DNA of 64,000 bases from JAGRKR01 sp041397725 (GCA_041397725.1 JAWKVZ010000004.1:310001-374000); one strand, 5' to 3'; shown: positions 8,487 to 15,859, counted from the first letter of the stretch. Numbers and translations are program-made. Notes: generated from the sequence alone by a model not told the origin.

Positions 8487-9124
8487 GCGACCTCCACCGC
8501 ACCGATGCCTCGGCGCACCGCCGCAATCCGACCCAGCGCCTGATCCACCGGCGCATCCGCGGCCAGGTCCACGATCACGAAGTCCGCGCCCGCTGCCGCA
8601 AAGGTCTGAGCCGCCTCTTCGGTCGCCACACCCGCTACGACGCAGGGCACCTCGAAGATCTCCGCCCACCAGGCAACCTGATCCAGCAGATCGTCGGCAT
8701 CGCCATCGCCACCGGCAAGCGAGAACGCCACGTAGTCGGCCCCAGCCTCGCCCAACGACATCGCCATATGCCGGGACAGCCCGACGTCGATGCCGACGAT
8801 GGCGCGCTCCCCCAACACGTCCCGCGCGGCACGATAGGCCGCGACAGGCTCCACGCCGGCACCGATGTGAACGCCGTCGGCGCGGACGACGCGCGCCAGC
8901 TCGGCGTCGTCGACAATAAGGGCCGCAATGTTCTGTGCCTGCACCAACTCCACGAGACGCTTCAGCGCCCCGGCGTTGCCGGCGGAAGCGGGCGAGGACG
9001 TCAACAGCACGCAGGCCACAGCACCCTGCTCCAGCACGGCGCCCAGCAGATCGGCCTGCCCCTGACTGACCCCCTCCGCCCCGAGCTTCAGGCAGATCCG
9101 ACAATTCGTCTGTGAGCGTCCCAC
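8483..9124 (-). CDS. Thiamine-phosphate synthase / TenI family TIM-barrel protein
   Basis: 213 residues from a GTG at 9124, which follows a purine-rich AGAGAGA. The sequence shows the ThiE/TenI barrel pattern: LIVDDAELARVVRADGVHIG (Asp and His of the phosphate/pyrophosphate region), GIDVGLSRHMAMSLGEAGADYVAF, then VVAGVATEEAAQTFAAAGADFVIV near the C-terminus. ThiE couples hydroxymethylpyrimidine pyrophosphate with thiazole phosphate; TenI homologues aromatise thiazole. The usual GPIFPT-type loop and QxRxK N-terminal motif are not evident, so it may be a catalytically diverged member. An upstream in-frame ATG at 9217 would give 244 residues with a low-complexity extension, which I reject. It is divergent from the SOS-controlled gene. 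Confidence 0.65.
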   Translation of the reverse strand: MGRSQTNCRICLKLGAEGVSQGQADLLGAVLEQGAVACVLLTSSPASAGNAGALKRLVELVQAQNIAALIVDDAELARVVRADGVHIGAGVEPVAAYRAARDVLGERAIVGIDVGLSRHMAMSLGEAGADYVAFSLAGGDGDADDLLDQVAWWAEIFEVPCVVAGVATEEAAQTFAAAGADFVIVDLAADAPVDQALGRIAAVRRGIGAVEVA

Positions 9125-9321
9125 ACTCGTCTCTCTCTTCGTTCTCTCGTCCAGGACCCGACAGCGGACCTGTAAGCCGCAGTGTACAGCTCCGGCGCCG
9201 GCGCTTTGCGCCTCCACCCCGTTGCCAGGGTCCCCAAGGCATAACGCATGGCCAAATCAGGCGAAACCGGGGCTGCCCGCATCGACCGCCGGACCATTGC
9301 GGCACGTGGGCACCACACCAA

Positions 9322-9336
9322 GAACGTTAAGAGAAC
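9322..9336. promoter_or_regulatory. LexA/SOS box A (GAAC-N7-GAAC)
   Basis: GAAC at 9322-9325 and GAAC at 9333-9336 are separated by exactly 7 bases; on the opposite strand this reads GTTC-N7-GTTC, the known alphaproteobacterial LexA operator. It ends 6 bases before the -35 element of the promoter serving the Cas2-like gene and lies between the divergent thiE-like and Cas2-like genes. Confidence 0.8.
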
Positions 9337-9342
9337 AAACGC

Positions 9343-9371
9343 TTGACCTGAAGCCCGCTCCTGGTTATGTT
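9343..9371 (+). promoter_or_regulatory. Sigma-70 promoter of the Cas2-like gene
   Basis: TTGACC at 9343-9348 and TATGTT at 9366-9371 are spaced by 17 bases, a good housekeeping-type promoter. Transcription should begin near 9378, about 50 bases before the ATG at 9429. Two SOS boxes flank or overlap it: box A just upstream of -35, and box B over -10 and the start point, a classic geometry for LexA repression. The rest of the 304-base intergenic stretch (9125-9428) shows no other feature I can support. Confidence 0.65.
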
Positions 9372-9383
9372 CTTTGTATGTTC
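9369..9383. promoter_or_regulatory. LexA/SOS box B (GTTC-N7-GTTC)
   Basis: GTTC at 9369-9372 and GTTC at 9380-9383 with a 7-base spacer (TTTGTAT) match the alphaproteobacterial SOS operator exactly. The box overlaps the last bases of the -10 hexamer TATGTT and the predicted transcription start, so LexA bound here would block RNA polymerase. It lies 45 bases upstream of the ATG of the Cas2-like gene. Confidence 0.85.
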
Positions 9384-9428
9384 TGCGTGCGCGTTGCCCA
9401 TTCCAGCCCCCGGAAGAGACCCGCCCCC

Positions 9429-9827
9429 ATGCGCACCTATCTCATCACCTACGACCTTGCTGCCCCGGAATTCGCACAGCCCTTGATCGCCAAGCAGATC
9501 ATGCAGATCGGCCAGACCTGGGCCCGGCCCCTCGAAACGGCCTGGCTGGTCCGGACCGAGCTCGAGCAGGCCGAGCTCGAGCGTAAGCTCGGCCCCTATT
9601 TCGACGAGGATGACGCCCTCATCATTCTCGCCGTTGAGAGCGGTGTCGGGCTGGTCAATACGTCCGTGCGCTGGTTTCCCCGCCGCACGCGCCCCTCGCG
9701 GCCGAGCGGCCCGCGGAACGTCGTGACCTTCCCCTACCTCGCCGCCGCCACGGCCAAGCCTGCGCGAAACGACGCCCCGCACTCGCTGGTCATGGTGCCC
9801 AAGCAAGGAAATTCGCGATCAGCCTGA
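9429..9827 (+). CDS. Cas2-like (SinR-type) small protein under SOS control
   Basis: 132 residues. Residues 1-84 fit the ferredoxin-like Cas2/VapD fold: a first strand MRTYLITYDL with the conserved Asp after YLI/Y, a helix, the strand TAWLVRTE, a helix, then a fourth strand ALIILAVES. This matches the Cas2-like/SinR family found outside CRISPR loci. Residues 85-132 are a basic Arg/Pro/Ser-rich tail without clear fold. Role unknown; Cas2-fold proteins include metal-dependent nucleases and Cas1 scaffolds, but no cas gene or array is present. GGAAGAGA precedes the ATG at 9429. An in-frame ATG at 9378 would start at the transcription start point, so it is rejected. The 3' end overlaps hisH tail-to-tail by 38 bases. 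Confidence 0.75.
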   Translation: MRTYLITYDLAAPEFAQPLIAKQIMQIGQTWARPLETAWLVRTELEQAELERKLGPYFDEDDALIILAVESGVGLVNTSVRWFPRRTRPSRPSGPRNVVTFPYLAAATAKPARNDAPHSLVMVPKQGNSRSA

Positions 9828-10446
9828 GGCCGAGCTTCTGGCTTTTTTCGGGATGAAACTGGGTGCCGGCCATGTTGTCGCGCGCGACCATGGCCGTCAC
9901 CTCCCCCCCATAGTCCGTGACGGCGGCGATATCCGCGCCATCCTTCGGAACGAGATGGTAGCTGTGCACGAAGTAGGCGTGCAGCCCATCGGGCCCGGTG
10001 GGAATGCCGGACAGCAGTGGGTGCTCGACGTGGCGCGTCAGCGTGTTCCAGCCCATGTGCGGGATCTTGAGGGCCGGATCGTCAGGGCGGATGGGCCGCA
10101 CCTCTCCCGCCAGCCAACCGAGCCCCGCGTGCCTGCCGTGCTCGAGGCCGGTCTCGGCCATGAGTTGCATGCCGACACAGATTCCGAGGAAGGGCGCGCC
10201 GCGGGAGCGAACCGCGTCGTCCAGCGCCGCCCGCATGCCGGGCAGCCGCTCGAGGCCGGCCTTGCAATCGGCGAATGCGCCGACGCCGGGCAGCACGATT
10301 CGTTCGGCCTGCGCCACGTCCTCGGCCCGGCTCGACACCTTCACCGCAAGTGGCGAGCCCGTCTCCCGCACCGCGCGCTCGAAGGCCTTCGCGGCGGAAT
10401 GGAGATTCCCCGAGCCGTAATCGATGATGACGACGGTTCTGGCCAT
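9790..10446 (-). CDS. hisH: Imidazole glycerol phosphate synthase glutaminase subunit HisH
   Basis: 218 residues, a class I glutamine amidotransferase. The nucleophile is Cys90 in LGICVGMQL; His and Glu of the triad are in QFHPEKS near the C-terminus; IDYGSGNLHS at the N-terminus is the HisH signature. It releases ammonia for HisF to convert PRFAR to imidazole glycerol phosphate and AICAR in histidine synthesis. It follows hisB and a DUF2628 gene on the same strand, but the expected hisA and hisF are not downstream: the opposite-strand Cas2-like gene overlaps its last 38 bases. HisF must therefore be encoded elsewhere. Confidence 0.95.
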   Translation of the reverse strand: MARTVVIIDYGSGNLHSAAKAFERAVRETGSPLAVKVSSRAEDVAQAERIVLPGVGAFADCKAGLERLPGMRAALDDAVRSRGAPFLGICVGMQLMAETGLEHGRHAGLGWLAGEVRPIRPDDPALKIPHMGWNTLTRHVEHPLLSGIPTGPDGLHAYFVHSYHLVPKDGADIAAVTDYGGEVTAMVARDNMAGTQFHPEKSQKLGLRLIANFLAWAP

Positions 10447-10463
10447 GGTCCGGCGCGCTCTGC

Positions 10464-10982
10464 TCAGGTCTTGACGTCGGAAAGCCCGCCGATGACGCCC
10501 TGCTCGCGCGAGCGCTGGCCGGGCAGGCGGATCGACGGCGTGGTGCTGGTGGCGAATGCCGAGGCGGCCCCGCCGAGCACTGGACCGCTGCGGCGAGCCT
10601 CGCCGATCCAGGCATCGAAGAACCGACGCTCGCAATCCTCGGCATTGGCGCCGGCGACAACGCCCACCGTGCGATAGCCCTTGCGCGACAGGGTCCAGCG
10701 CTTGAGATTGTTGGCCTCGAAGCCGAAGACGAGGTTGAGGGCTGCGCTCACCACCGTTCCCGCGGCCGGTGCGCTGGTCAGGAGCCCCACCAGGGCGGTC
10801 AGCCCCAGTGTGATCGCCAGCAGGCCTGCCAGCACGATCCAAAGACCGTTCACAAGACACCAGAGCGGGCCGAACACCGCCGCCCACACGGAAAAGCCTT
10901 CGCGGACGAAAACGATGCTTTCCGCCCGATCGAGGGCGTCTGGCTTCGGCACTGCCGGCTCATGGGCGGTGAATACGATCAC
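10464..10982 (-). CDS. DUF2628 membrane protein in the his operon
   Basis: 172 residues from a GTG at 10982, preceded by GGGAG with a 7-base gap; a GTG at 11000 is the alternative start and has no such site. The N-terminal pattern FTAHEP...FVREGFSVWAAVFGPLW is typical of DUF2628 proteins. A hydrophobic region follows (about residues 35-80), probably two membrane helices. The C-terminal part is soluble and Arg/Ser-rich. A DUF2628 gene between hisB and hisH is a recurrent arrangement in Hyphomicrobiales, but its function is unknown. It sits 17 bases before hisH, so it is co-transcribed. Confidence 0.75.
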   Translation of the reverse strand: MIVFTAHEPAVPKPDALDRAESIVFVREGFSVWAAVFGPLWCLVNGLWIVLAGLLAITLGLTALVGLLTSAPAAGTVVSAALNLVFGFEANNLKRWTLSRKGYRTVGVVAGANAEDCERRFFDAWIGEARRSGPVLGGAASAFATSTTPSIRLPGQRSREQGVIGGLSDVKT

Positions 10983-11014
10983 CTCGCGACTCCCGATCAC
11001 GTTTCGACGGCCCG

Positions 11015-11614
11015 CTAGACACTCAACGTGCCCTTCGTCGAGGGCACGCGCTGACCTTGTCGCGGGTCGAGAGACAGGGCCTCGCGCAGCGCGCGCGCCA
11101 GCCCCTTGTAGCACGTCTCGGCGATGTGGTGGTTGTTCTCGCCATAAAGGCATTCGACGTGCAGCGTCAGGCCGGCATGCTGCGCGAACGCCTGGAACCA
11201 CTCCCGGAACAACTCGGTATCCATCTCGCCGATCTTCGGGCGTGAGAAGGCCACCTTCCAGACGAGATAGGGCCTGCCGGACACGTCCAGCGCCACGCGC
11301 GTCAAGGTCTCGTCCATAGGCAGCAGAACCGAGGCGTAGCGCGTGATGCCCTGCTTGTCGCCCATGGCCTTGGCGACCGCCTGGCCGAGCGTTATGCCGC
11401 TGTCCTCGACCGTGTGGTGGTCGTCGATGTGAAGGTCGCCCTCTGCCGACAGCGTGATGTCGATCAGCGAATGCCGCGCCAATTGCTCCAGCATGTGATC
11501 GAGGAAACCGACGCCGGTCGAGATCTCGAAGGCACCGCTGCCGTCCAGATCGACTGTCGCCGAAATCCGCGTCTCTTTGGTCTCACGGTCGACCGTGGCC
11601 TGTCGCTTGCTCAA
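11015..11614 (-). CDS. hisB: Imidazoleglycerol-phosphate dehydratase HisB
   Basis: 199 residues, monofunctional type. The two Mn-binding signatures are present: DDHHTVEDSGITLGQA in the first half and NNHHIAETCYKGLARA in the second, plus the GFLDHMLEQLARHS segment near the N-terminus. It catalyses the sixth step of histidine biosynthesis, forming imidazole acetol phosphate. It heads a three-gene unit with DUF2628 and hisH, and is divergent from hslV across 124 bases, an order widely kept in Hyphomicrobiales. Confidence 0.96.
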   Translation of the reverse strand: MSKRQATVDRETKETRISATVDLDGSGAFEISTGVGFLDHMLEQLARHSLIDITLSAEGDLHIDDHHTVEDSGITLGQAVAKAMGDKQGITRYASVLLPMDETLTRVALDVSGRPYLVWKVAFSRPKIGEMDTELFREWFQAFAQHAGLTLHVECLYGENNHHIAETCYKGLARALREALSLDPRQGQRVPSTKGTLSV

Positions 11615-11738
11615 GGGTCAATGCCTTCATCTTCCGCCTGCACCAGGTGAACTTCTAGCAGAAGCGTCACTCCGGGTGAAAGCCACAACGTCCGGAACGG
11701 CGCTTTTCAAACGCCCCCCGAGCGATTATCTAGCCGGG

Positions 11739-12311
11739 ATGGCTAACGAAAGTTTTCAATCACACGCTTCTCGATCCTGGCACGCGACCACGATCCTCAC
11801 GGTCCGCAAGGGCGGCAAGGTGGTGATCGCGGGCGACGGTCAGGTCAGCCTCGGCGCGACGATCATCAAAGCGAACGCCCGCAAGGTCCGCTCCCTCGGC
11901 AAGGGCGACGTCATCGCCGGCTTTGCCGGGGCAACGGCAGACGCTTTCACGCTGTTCGAGCGGCTGGAGGGTAAGCTCGAGCAGTATCCGGGCCAGCTTC
12001 TGCGCGCCGCCGTCGAGCTCGCCAAGGACTGGCGCACGGACCGCTATCTGCGACGGCTCGAGGCCATGATGATCGTCGCCGACCACGCCAAGACTCTCGT
12101 GCTCACCGGCACCGGCGACGTGCTGGAGCCTGAGCGCGACCTCATGGGCATCGGTTCCGGCGGCAACTACGCTCTGGCTGCTGCCCGTGCTCTTCTCGAC
12201 ACCGATCTCGACGCCGAAGCCATCGCCCGCAAGGCCATGGCGATCGCCGCCGACATCTGTGTCTATACGAACGCCAACGTGGTCCTCGAGAGCCTGGCAT
12301 CGAGCCGATGA
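11739..12311 (+). CDS. hslV: ATP-dependent protease proteolytic subunit HslV
   Basis: 190 residues. The proteasome-type catalytic threonine is Thr17 (ATTILTVRKGGKVVIAGDG), so the propeptide is 16 residues, typical of alphaproteobacteria. The GSGGNYALAAARAL region matches the conserved C-terminal part. HslV forms a double hexameric ring capped by HslU and degrades misfolded proteins in the cytoplasm. The ATG at 11739 places the propeptide correctly; the open frame continues upstream to 11577 but has no family match. I looked for a heat-shock sigma-32 promoter and could not support one. It heads the hslV-GNAT-hslU operon, overlapping the next gene by 4 bases. Confidence 0.96.
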   Translation: MANESFQSHASRSWHATTILTVRKGGKVVIAGDGQVSLGATIIKANARKVRSLGKGDVIAGFAGATADAFTLFERLEGKLEQYPGQLLRAAVELAKDWRTDRYLRRLEAMMIVADHAKTLVLTGTGDVLEPERDLMGIGSGGNYALAAARALLDTDLDAEAIARKAMAIAADICVYTNANVVLESLASSR

Positions 12312-12850
12312 GCGCCGCGGAACCGGTCATCAGTTTCACCCCCGTCACGGCGGCGGATCTCGAGCTGCTGCGCGGCTGGCTGTCGGCGCCGCACGTCACA
12401 CAATGGTGGGGCGATCCGGACACCGAGCTCGGATACATCGTGGACATGATCGAGGGCCGCGACACGACCCTCCCCTACGTCATCCATGTCGACGAGCGGC
12501 CGGCCGGCTATATCCAGGCCTGGTTCATCAAGCACCACCAGTGCGAGCCGTGGCTGTCCAGGGAGCCGTGGCTCGCCGCGCTGCCCGCCGAGGCCGTCGG
12601 CATCGACCTGGCGATCGGCGACACGGACCAGCTTTCTCGCGGCATCGGCTCGCGCGCCCTGCGGCTGATGGCCGAACGCCTCTCCGCCGAAGGCCACGAA
12701 ACAATCATCATCGATCCAGATCCGGACAACCGACGCGCCGTCGCAGCCTATGCCAGGGCCGGCTTCCGGCCGATGCCGGCGCTGATCGGCAAGAGCGGCG
12801 GCAGCCTCATCATGAAATTCGAGCCGAACCACAGTCGAGAGACCGCATGA
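12308..12850 (+). CDS. GNAT acetyltransferase (AacA4-like) between hslV and hslU
   Basis: 180 residues of the Acetyltransf_8/AAC(6')-like GNAT subgroup: WWGDPDTE near the N-terminus, GYIQAWFIKHH, the acetyl-CoA site around GIGSRALRLMAERL and a final RAVAAYARAGFRP. It should transfer an acetyl group from acetyl-CoA to an amine; substrate unknown. Although related to aminoglycoside acetyltransferases, it lies in a conserved housekeeping operon and overlaps hslV and hslU by 4 bases each (ATGA type). This suggests a chromosomal role, possibly protein or metabolite acetylation, rather than acquired resistance. Confidence 0.88.
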   Translation: MSAAEPVISFTPVTAADLELLRGWLSAPHVTQWWGDPDTELGYIVDMIEGRDTTLPYVIHVDERPAGYIQAWFIKHHQCEPWLSREPWLAALPAEAVGIDLAIGDTDQLSRGIGSRALRLMAERLSAEGHETIIIDPDPDNRRAVAAYARAGFRPMPALIGKSGGSLIMKFEPNHSRETA

Positions 12851-14154
12851 CCAGCTTTTCCCCCCGCGAGATCGTTTCCGAGCTCGACCGCTTCATCATC
12901 GGCCAGCACGACGCCAAGCGCGCGGTGGCCATCGCGCTGCGCAACCGCTGGCGCCGCCAGCAGCTCGCGGCCGAGCTGCGCGAGGAGGTGCTGCCGAAGA
13001 ACATCCTGATGATCGGACCGACGGGTGTCGGCAAGACGGAGATTTCGCGCCGCCTGGCGAAGCTCGCCGGCGCGCCGTTTCTCAAGGTCGAGGCGACCAA
13101 GTTCACCGAGGTCGGCTACGTCGGTCGTGACGTCGAATCCATCATCCGCGACCTCGTCGAGGTCGGAATTGCCCTCGTGCGCGACACCAAGCGCGGCGAG
13201 GTCCAGGCCCGCGCGCACCTGCAGGCCGAGGAGCGTGTGCTCGACATCCTGGCGGGCGAGCGCGCCGCCCCCGCCACGCGAGACGCCATGCGGCGGCGCC
13301 TGAGAGCCGGCGAGTTCGACGACAAGGAAATCGAGATCCGCGTCGCCGATTCCGGGCCGAGCCTGCCGACCATCGACATTCCCGGCATGCCGGGCGGCCA
13401 GATGGGCATGGTCAACCTCGGCGACGTGCTCGGCAAGGCGTTCGGCCAGCGCACGAAGCCGCGCAAGGTTTCGGTCAAAGACAGTTACGAGATCCTGATT
13501 GCGGAAGAGAGCGACAAGCTGCTCGACAACGACCAGATCGTGCAGGAAGCCATCAAGGCCGTCGAGAACGACGGCATCGTCTTCCTCGACGAGATCGACA
13601 AGATCTGCTCGCGTTCGGAGCGGCTCGGCGGCGACGTCAGCCGCGAAGGCGTGCAGCGCGATCTGCTGCCGCTCATCGAGGGCACGACCGTCTCGACCAA
13701 GCACGGGCCGGTCAAGACCGATCACGTGCTGTTCATCGCCTCCGGCGCCTTCCACGTCGCCAAGCCGTCCGACCTCCTGCCCGAGCTGCAGGGACGCCTG
13801 CCCATTCGCGTCGAGCTCAAGGCGCTCACGCGCGACGACTTCAAGCGCATCCTGACCGAGCCCGAGGCAAGCCTCATCAAGCAGTACGTGGCGCTCATGG
13901 CGACCGAGCGCGTCATGCTCGAGTTCATGCCCGACGCCATCGACGCCATCGCCGATGCCGCGGTCTCGGTGAACTCCAATGTCGAGAACATCGGGGCGCG
14001 TCGGCTGCAGACCGTCATGGAGCGCATTCTCGACGAGATCAGCTTCGAGGCGGCCGACCGCGGCGGCGAGAAGCTGGTCATCGACCGCGCCTACGTCGAG
14101 ACGCGCGTCGGCGAGCTATCGAAGAACGCCGACCTGTCGCGCTTCATCCTCTGA
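12847..14154 (+). CDS. hslU: ATP-dependent protease ATPase subunit HslU
   Basis: 435 residues, normal length. The AAA+ core has Walker A GPTGVGKT (about residues 57-64), Walker B IVFLDEIDKI and the family pore motif GYVGRDVES. The I-domain occupies about residues 110-230, and the C-terminus ends DLSRFIL, typical of HslU tails that insert into HslV. It unfolds substrates and feeds them to HslV. It starts by ATGA overlap with the GNAT gene. Confidence 0.96.
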   Translation: MTSFSPREIVSELDRFIIGQHDAKRAVAIALRNRWRRQQLAAELREEVLPKNILMIGPTGVGKTEISRRLAKLAGAPFLKVEATKFTEVGYVGRDVESIIRDLVEVGIALVRDTKRGEVQARAHLQAEERVLDILAGERAAPATRDAMRRRLRAGEFDDKEIEIRVADSGPSLPTIDIPGMPGGQMGMVNLGDVLGKAFGQRTKPRKVSVKDSYEILIAEESDKLLDNDQIVQEAIKAVENDGIVFLDEIDKICSRSERLGGDVSREGVQRDLLPLIEGTTVSTKHGPVKTDHVLFIASGAFHVAKPSDLLPELQGRLPIRVELKALTRDDFKRILTEPEASLIKQYVALMATERVMLEFMPDAIDAIADAAVSVNSNVENIGARRLQTVMERILDEISFEAADRGGEKLVIDRAYVETRVGELSKNADLSRFIL

Positions 14155-14174
14155 GCCACGACGACCTCGCGACA

Positions 14175-14216
14175 CAAAAAGAGAGCGCCCGGGACCATGA
14201 CCGGCCCCGGGCGCTC
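14175..14216 (-). terminator. Intrinsic terminator of suyAB
   Basis: A perfect 11-bp inverted repeat (GAGCGCCCGGG at 14183-14193 with CCCGGGCGCTC at 14206-14216) is followed, in the minus-strand direction, by a run of five T (A tract at 14176-14180 on the plus strand). This fits a factor-independent terminator for the minus-strand sulfo-lyase genes. It lies between the convergent hslU and suyB; on the plus strand no T run follows. Confidence 0.8.
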
Positions 14217-14239
14217 GCTCGTCTCGGATGCGGCGCGGA

Positions 14240-15427
14240 TCAGGCGCTGCGATAGAGCTTGGTCATGACGAACTCGCGGTGACCCAGCACCTCGGCCGCC
14301 GTGTGCCGGCCGTTGGCCGTGCGCATGATCATCTCGATGAGCGAGTCGCCGGCCTCCGCCAGCGTCATGTCGCGACGCAGGATGCCCGTGACGTCGACGT
14401 CGACGTGCTCCGACATGGTGCGAACCGTGCGCGGATTGGCCGAGATCTTGATGACCGGCACGATCGGGTTGCCGACAACGTTGCCCTGCCCCGTCGGGAA
14501 GGTGTGCACGACGTAGCCGGCCGCAGCCATCAGCGTCACACACTCGGCAGCGGCCGAGGACGTGTCCATGAAGTAGAGGCCCGGCCCCTTGGCCGGAGCC
14601 TCGGCCGGCTCGAGCACGTCGATGTACTTGCACTTGCGGCCGATCTTCTCGAGGTTGCCGAGCGCCTTCTCCTCGATGGTCGAGAGGCCACCCTCGATGT
14701 TGCCCTTGGTCGGCTGGCTCTCGGAGAGGTCGTCGACCTTATTGGCCTCGATCACCTCGTCCTGGTAGGCCTTCCAGGTGCGCATGAACTTTTCGGCGGT
14801 CTCCTTGTTGGCGGCGCGCTTCTCGCAGATGTGCTCCGCACCGGTGATCTCGGAGGTCTCCCCGAAGACGCCGTAGATGCCCTTCGGAATGAGCTTGTCG
14901 TACATGTTGCCGACGGTCGGGCAGGAACCCAGACCGGTGGTCGTGTCGCTCTCACCGCACTTGGTGGACACCCACAGATCCTCGATGCCGCACTCCTCGC
15001 GCTCGAGCTCGGTGGCCCAGTGCACGTACTCCTTGGCCTGGCGGCAGGCCGCGGCGATGGTGTTGATGTCGCCGTTCTGCTCGATGGAGAAGCCGGTGAC
15101 CGGCTTGCCGGTCTTGGCGATGCCGTCGACGATACGCTTCGTCCAGCCCGGCTCGATGCCGATCACGATGCAGGCCGCCACGTTCGGGTTCGCACCCGTG
15201 CCGATCAGCGTGCGGAAATGCAGATCGAGGTCGGCGCCGAACTGCAGGCGCCCGTAAGCATGCGGCAGCGCCATGGTACCGAACGTGTTGCGGGCGACGC
15301 CCTCGGCTGCCGCGTTGGAAATGTCGTCCACGGGCAGGATGACGACGTGATTGCGCACGCCGACGCGACCGTTCTCGCGCCGCCAGCCCATGAACCTCAG
15401 ATTGCCCTTGCTGCTCTTCTTGGCCAT
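14240..15427 (-). CDS. suyB: (2R)-sulfolactate sulfo-lyase large subunit SuyB (UxaA/altronate dehydratase family)
   Basis: 395 residues. Conserved blocks of the UxaA/GarD large-subunit family are present: VGVRNHVVILPVDDISNAAAE, TGANPNVAACIVIGIEPGW, WVSTKCGESDTTTGL, FGETSEITGAEHI and HTFPTGQGNVVGNPIVPV. The overall match, including KLYRSA at the end, is to SuyB rather than altronate or galactarate dehydratase. With SuyA it splits (R)-sulfolactate into pyruvate and sulfite, completing degradation of cysteate, sulfolactate or sulfopropanediol. It lies 12 bases after suyA and ends at an intrinsic terminator. No sulfite exporter or sulfolactate transporter is adjacent. Confidence 0.88.
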   Translation of the reverse strand: MAKKSSKGNLRFMGWRRENGRVGVRNHVVILPVDDISNAAAEGVARNTFGTMALPHAYGRLQFGADLDLHFRTLIGTGANPNVAACIVIGIEPGWTKRIVDGIAKTGKPVTGFSIEQNGDINTIAAACRQAKEYVHWATELEREECGIEDLWVSTKCGESDTTTGLGSCPTVGNMYDKLIPKGIYGVFGETSEITGAEHICEKRAANKETAEKFMRTWKAYQDEVIEANKVDDLSESQPTKGNIEGGLSTIEEKALGNLEKIGRKCKYIDVLEPAEAPAKGPGLYFMDTSSAAAECVTLMAAAGYVVHTFPTGQGNVVGNPIVPVIKISANPRTVRTMSEHVDVDVTGILRRDMTLAEAGDSLIEMIMRTANGRHTAAEVLGHREFVMTKLYRSA

Positions 15428-15439
15428 CGGTTCTAACTC

Positions 15440-15736
15440 CTACCAGCGCTTGGTCTTGAGGTTCTGGACGTGCACGTGCTCGCCCTTCTTGGCGTCCTTG
15501 ATCATCTTGCCGATGTCCTCGCCGTACTTGATGATCGTGTCGCCCTTCTTCAGGTCGACCAGCGCCACCTTATGGCCGATGGGAATGTCGTGCTTGGCCT
15601 TGACCCGGATGGTCTCGTTGTTCTCGGTGATGACACCGAGCATGTCCGTGCCGGCCTTGAGGTTCTCGACGACGACGACGCCGACGTTGTCCTCAGGGCT
15701 GTGCATCAGAAACTGAGGGATATTCGATCTGCTCAC
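15440..15736 (-). CDS. suyA: (2R)-sulfolactate sulfo-lyase small subunit SuyA (SAF domain)
   Basis: 98 residues with a SAF/UxaA N-terminal-type domain. The pattern VVVVENLKAGTDMLGVITE, IPIGHKVALVDLKKGDTIIKYG and the terminal NLKTKRW are characteristic of SuyA. It forms the heteromeric C-S lyase with SuyB. The GTG start at 15736 is chosen because GGGAGGAG lies 6 bases upstream; the open frame extends beyond to 15829 without family similarity, and an ATG 10 codons in lacks such a site. The promoter upstream overlaps palindromes likely bound by the divergently encoded GntR protein. Confidence 0.86.
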   Translation of the reverse strand: MSRSNIPQFLMHSPEDNVGVVVVENLKAGTDMLGVITENNETIRVKAKHDIPIGHKVALVDLKKGDTIIKYGEDIGKMIKDAKKGEHVHVQNLKTKRW

Positions 15737-15794
15737 TGCTCTCCTCCCTGGCTCGCTTCGGCCGCACCGGGCATACGGTGCTTGGCTTGGCGGT

Positions 15795-15823
15795 CTTATA
15801 TAAGATATCTTTTCGACCGTAAA
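15795..15823 (-). promoter_or_regulatory. suyAB promoter with overlapping GntR operator
   Basis: On the minus strand TTTACG (15823-15818) and TATAAG (15800-15795) are separated by 17 bases, a plausible sigma-70 promoter for suyAB. Two perfect palindromes overlap it: TCTTATATAAGA at 15794-15805 and AAGATATCTT at 15802-15811. An outer CGGTC (15791-15795) / GACCG (15815-15819) repeat frames them. This AT-rich symmetric block sits between suyA and the divergent gntR, so it is the likely repressor site for both. Confidence 0.6.
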
Positions 15824-15859
15824 CCGCATCCCGCGAACGGACAGGCGAGCAAATCAGGA

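Noticed and set aside
9222..9428. N-terminal extension of the Cas2-like protein from the earlier in-frame starts at 9222 or 9378
   Set aside because: It would run through the SOS boxes and promoter; family similarity and the ribosome-binding site fit the ATG at 9429.
9322..9827. A CRISPR-Cas locus around the Cas2-like gene
   Set aside because: No cas1 or other cas gene and no repeat-spacer array is visible anywhere in the window.
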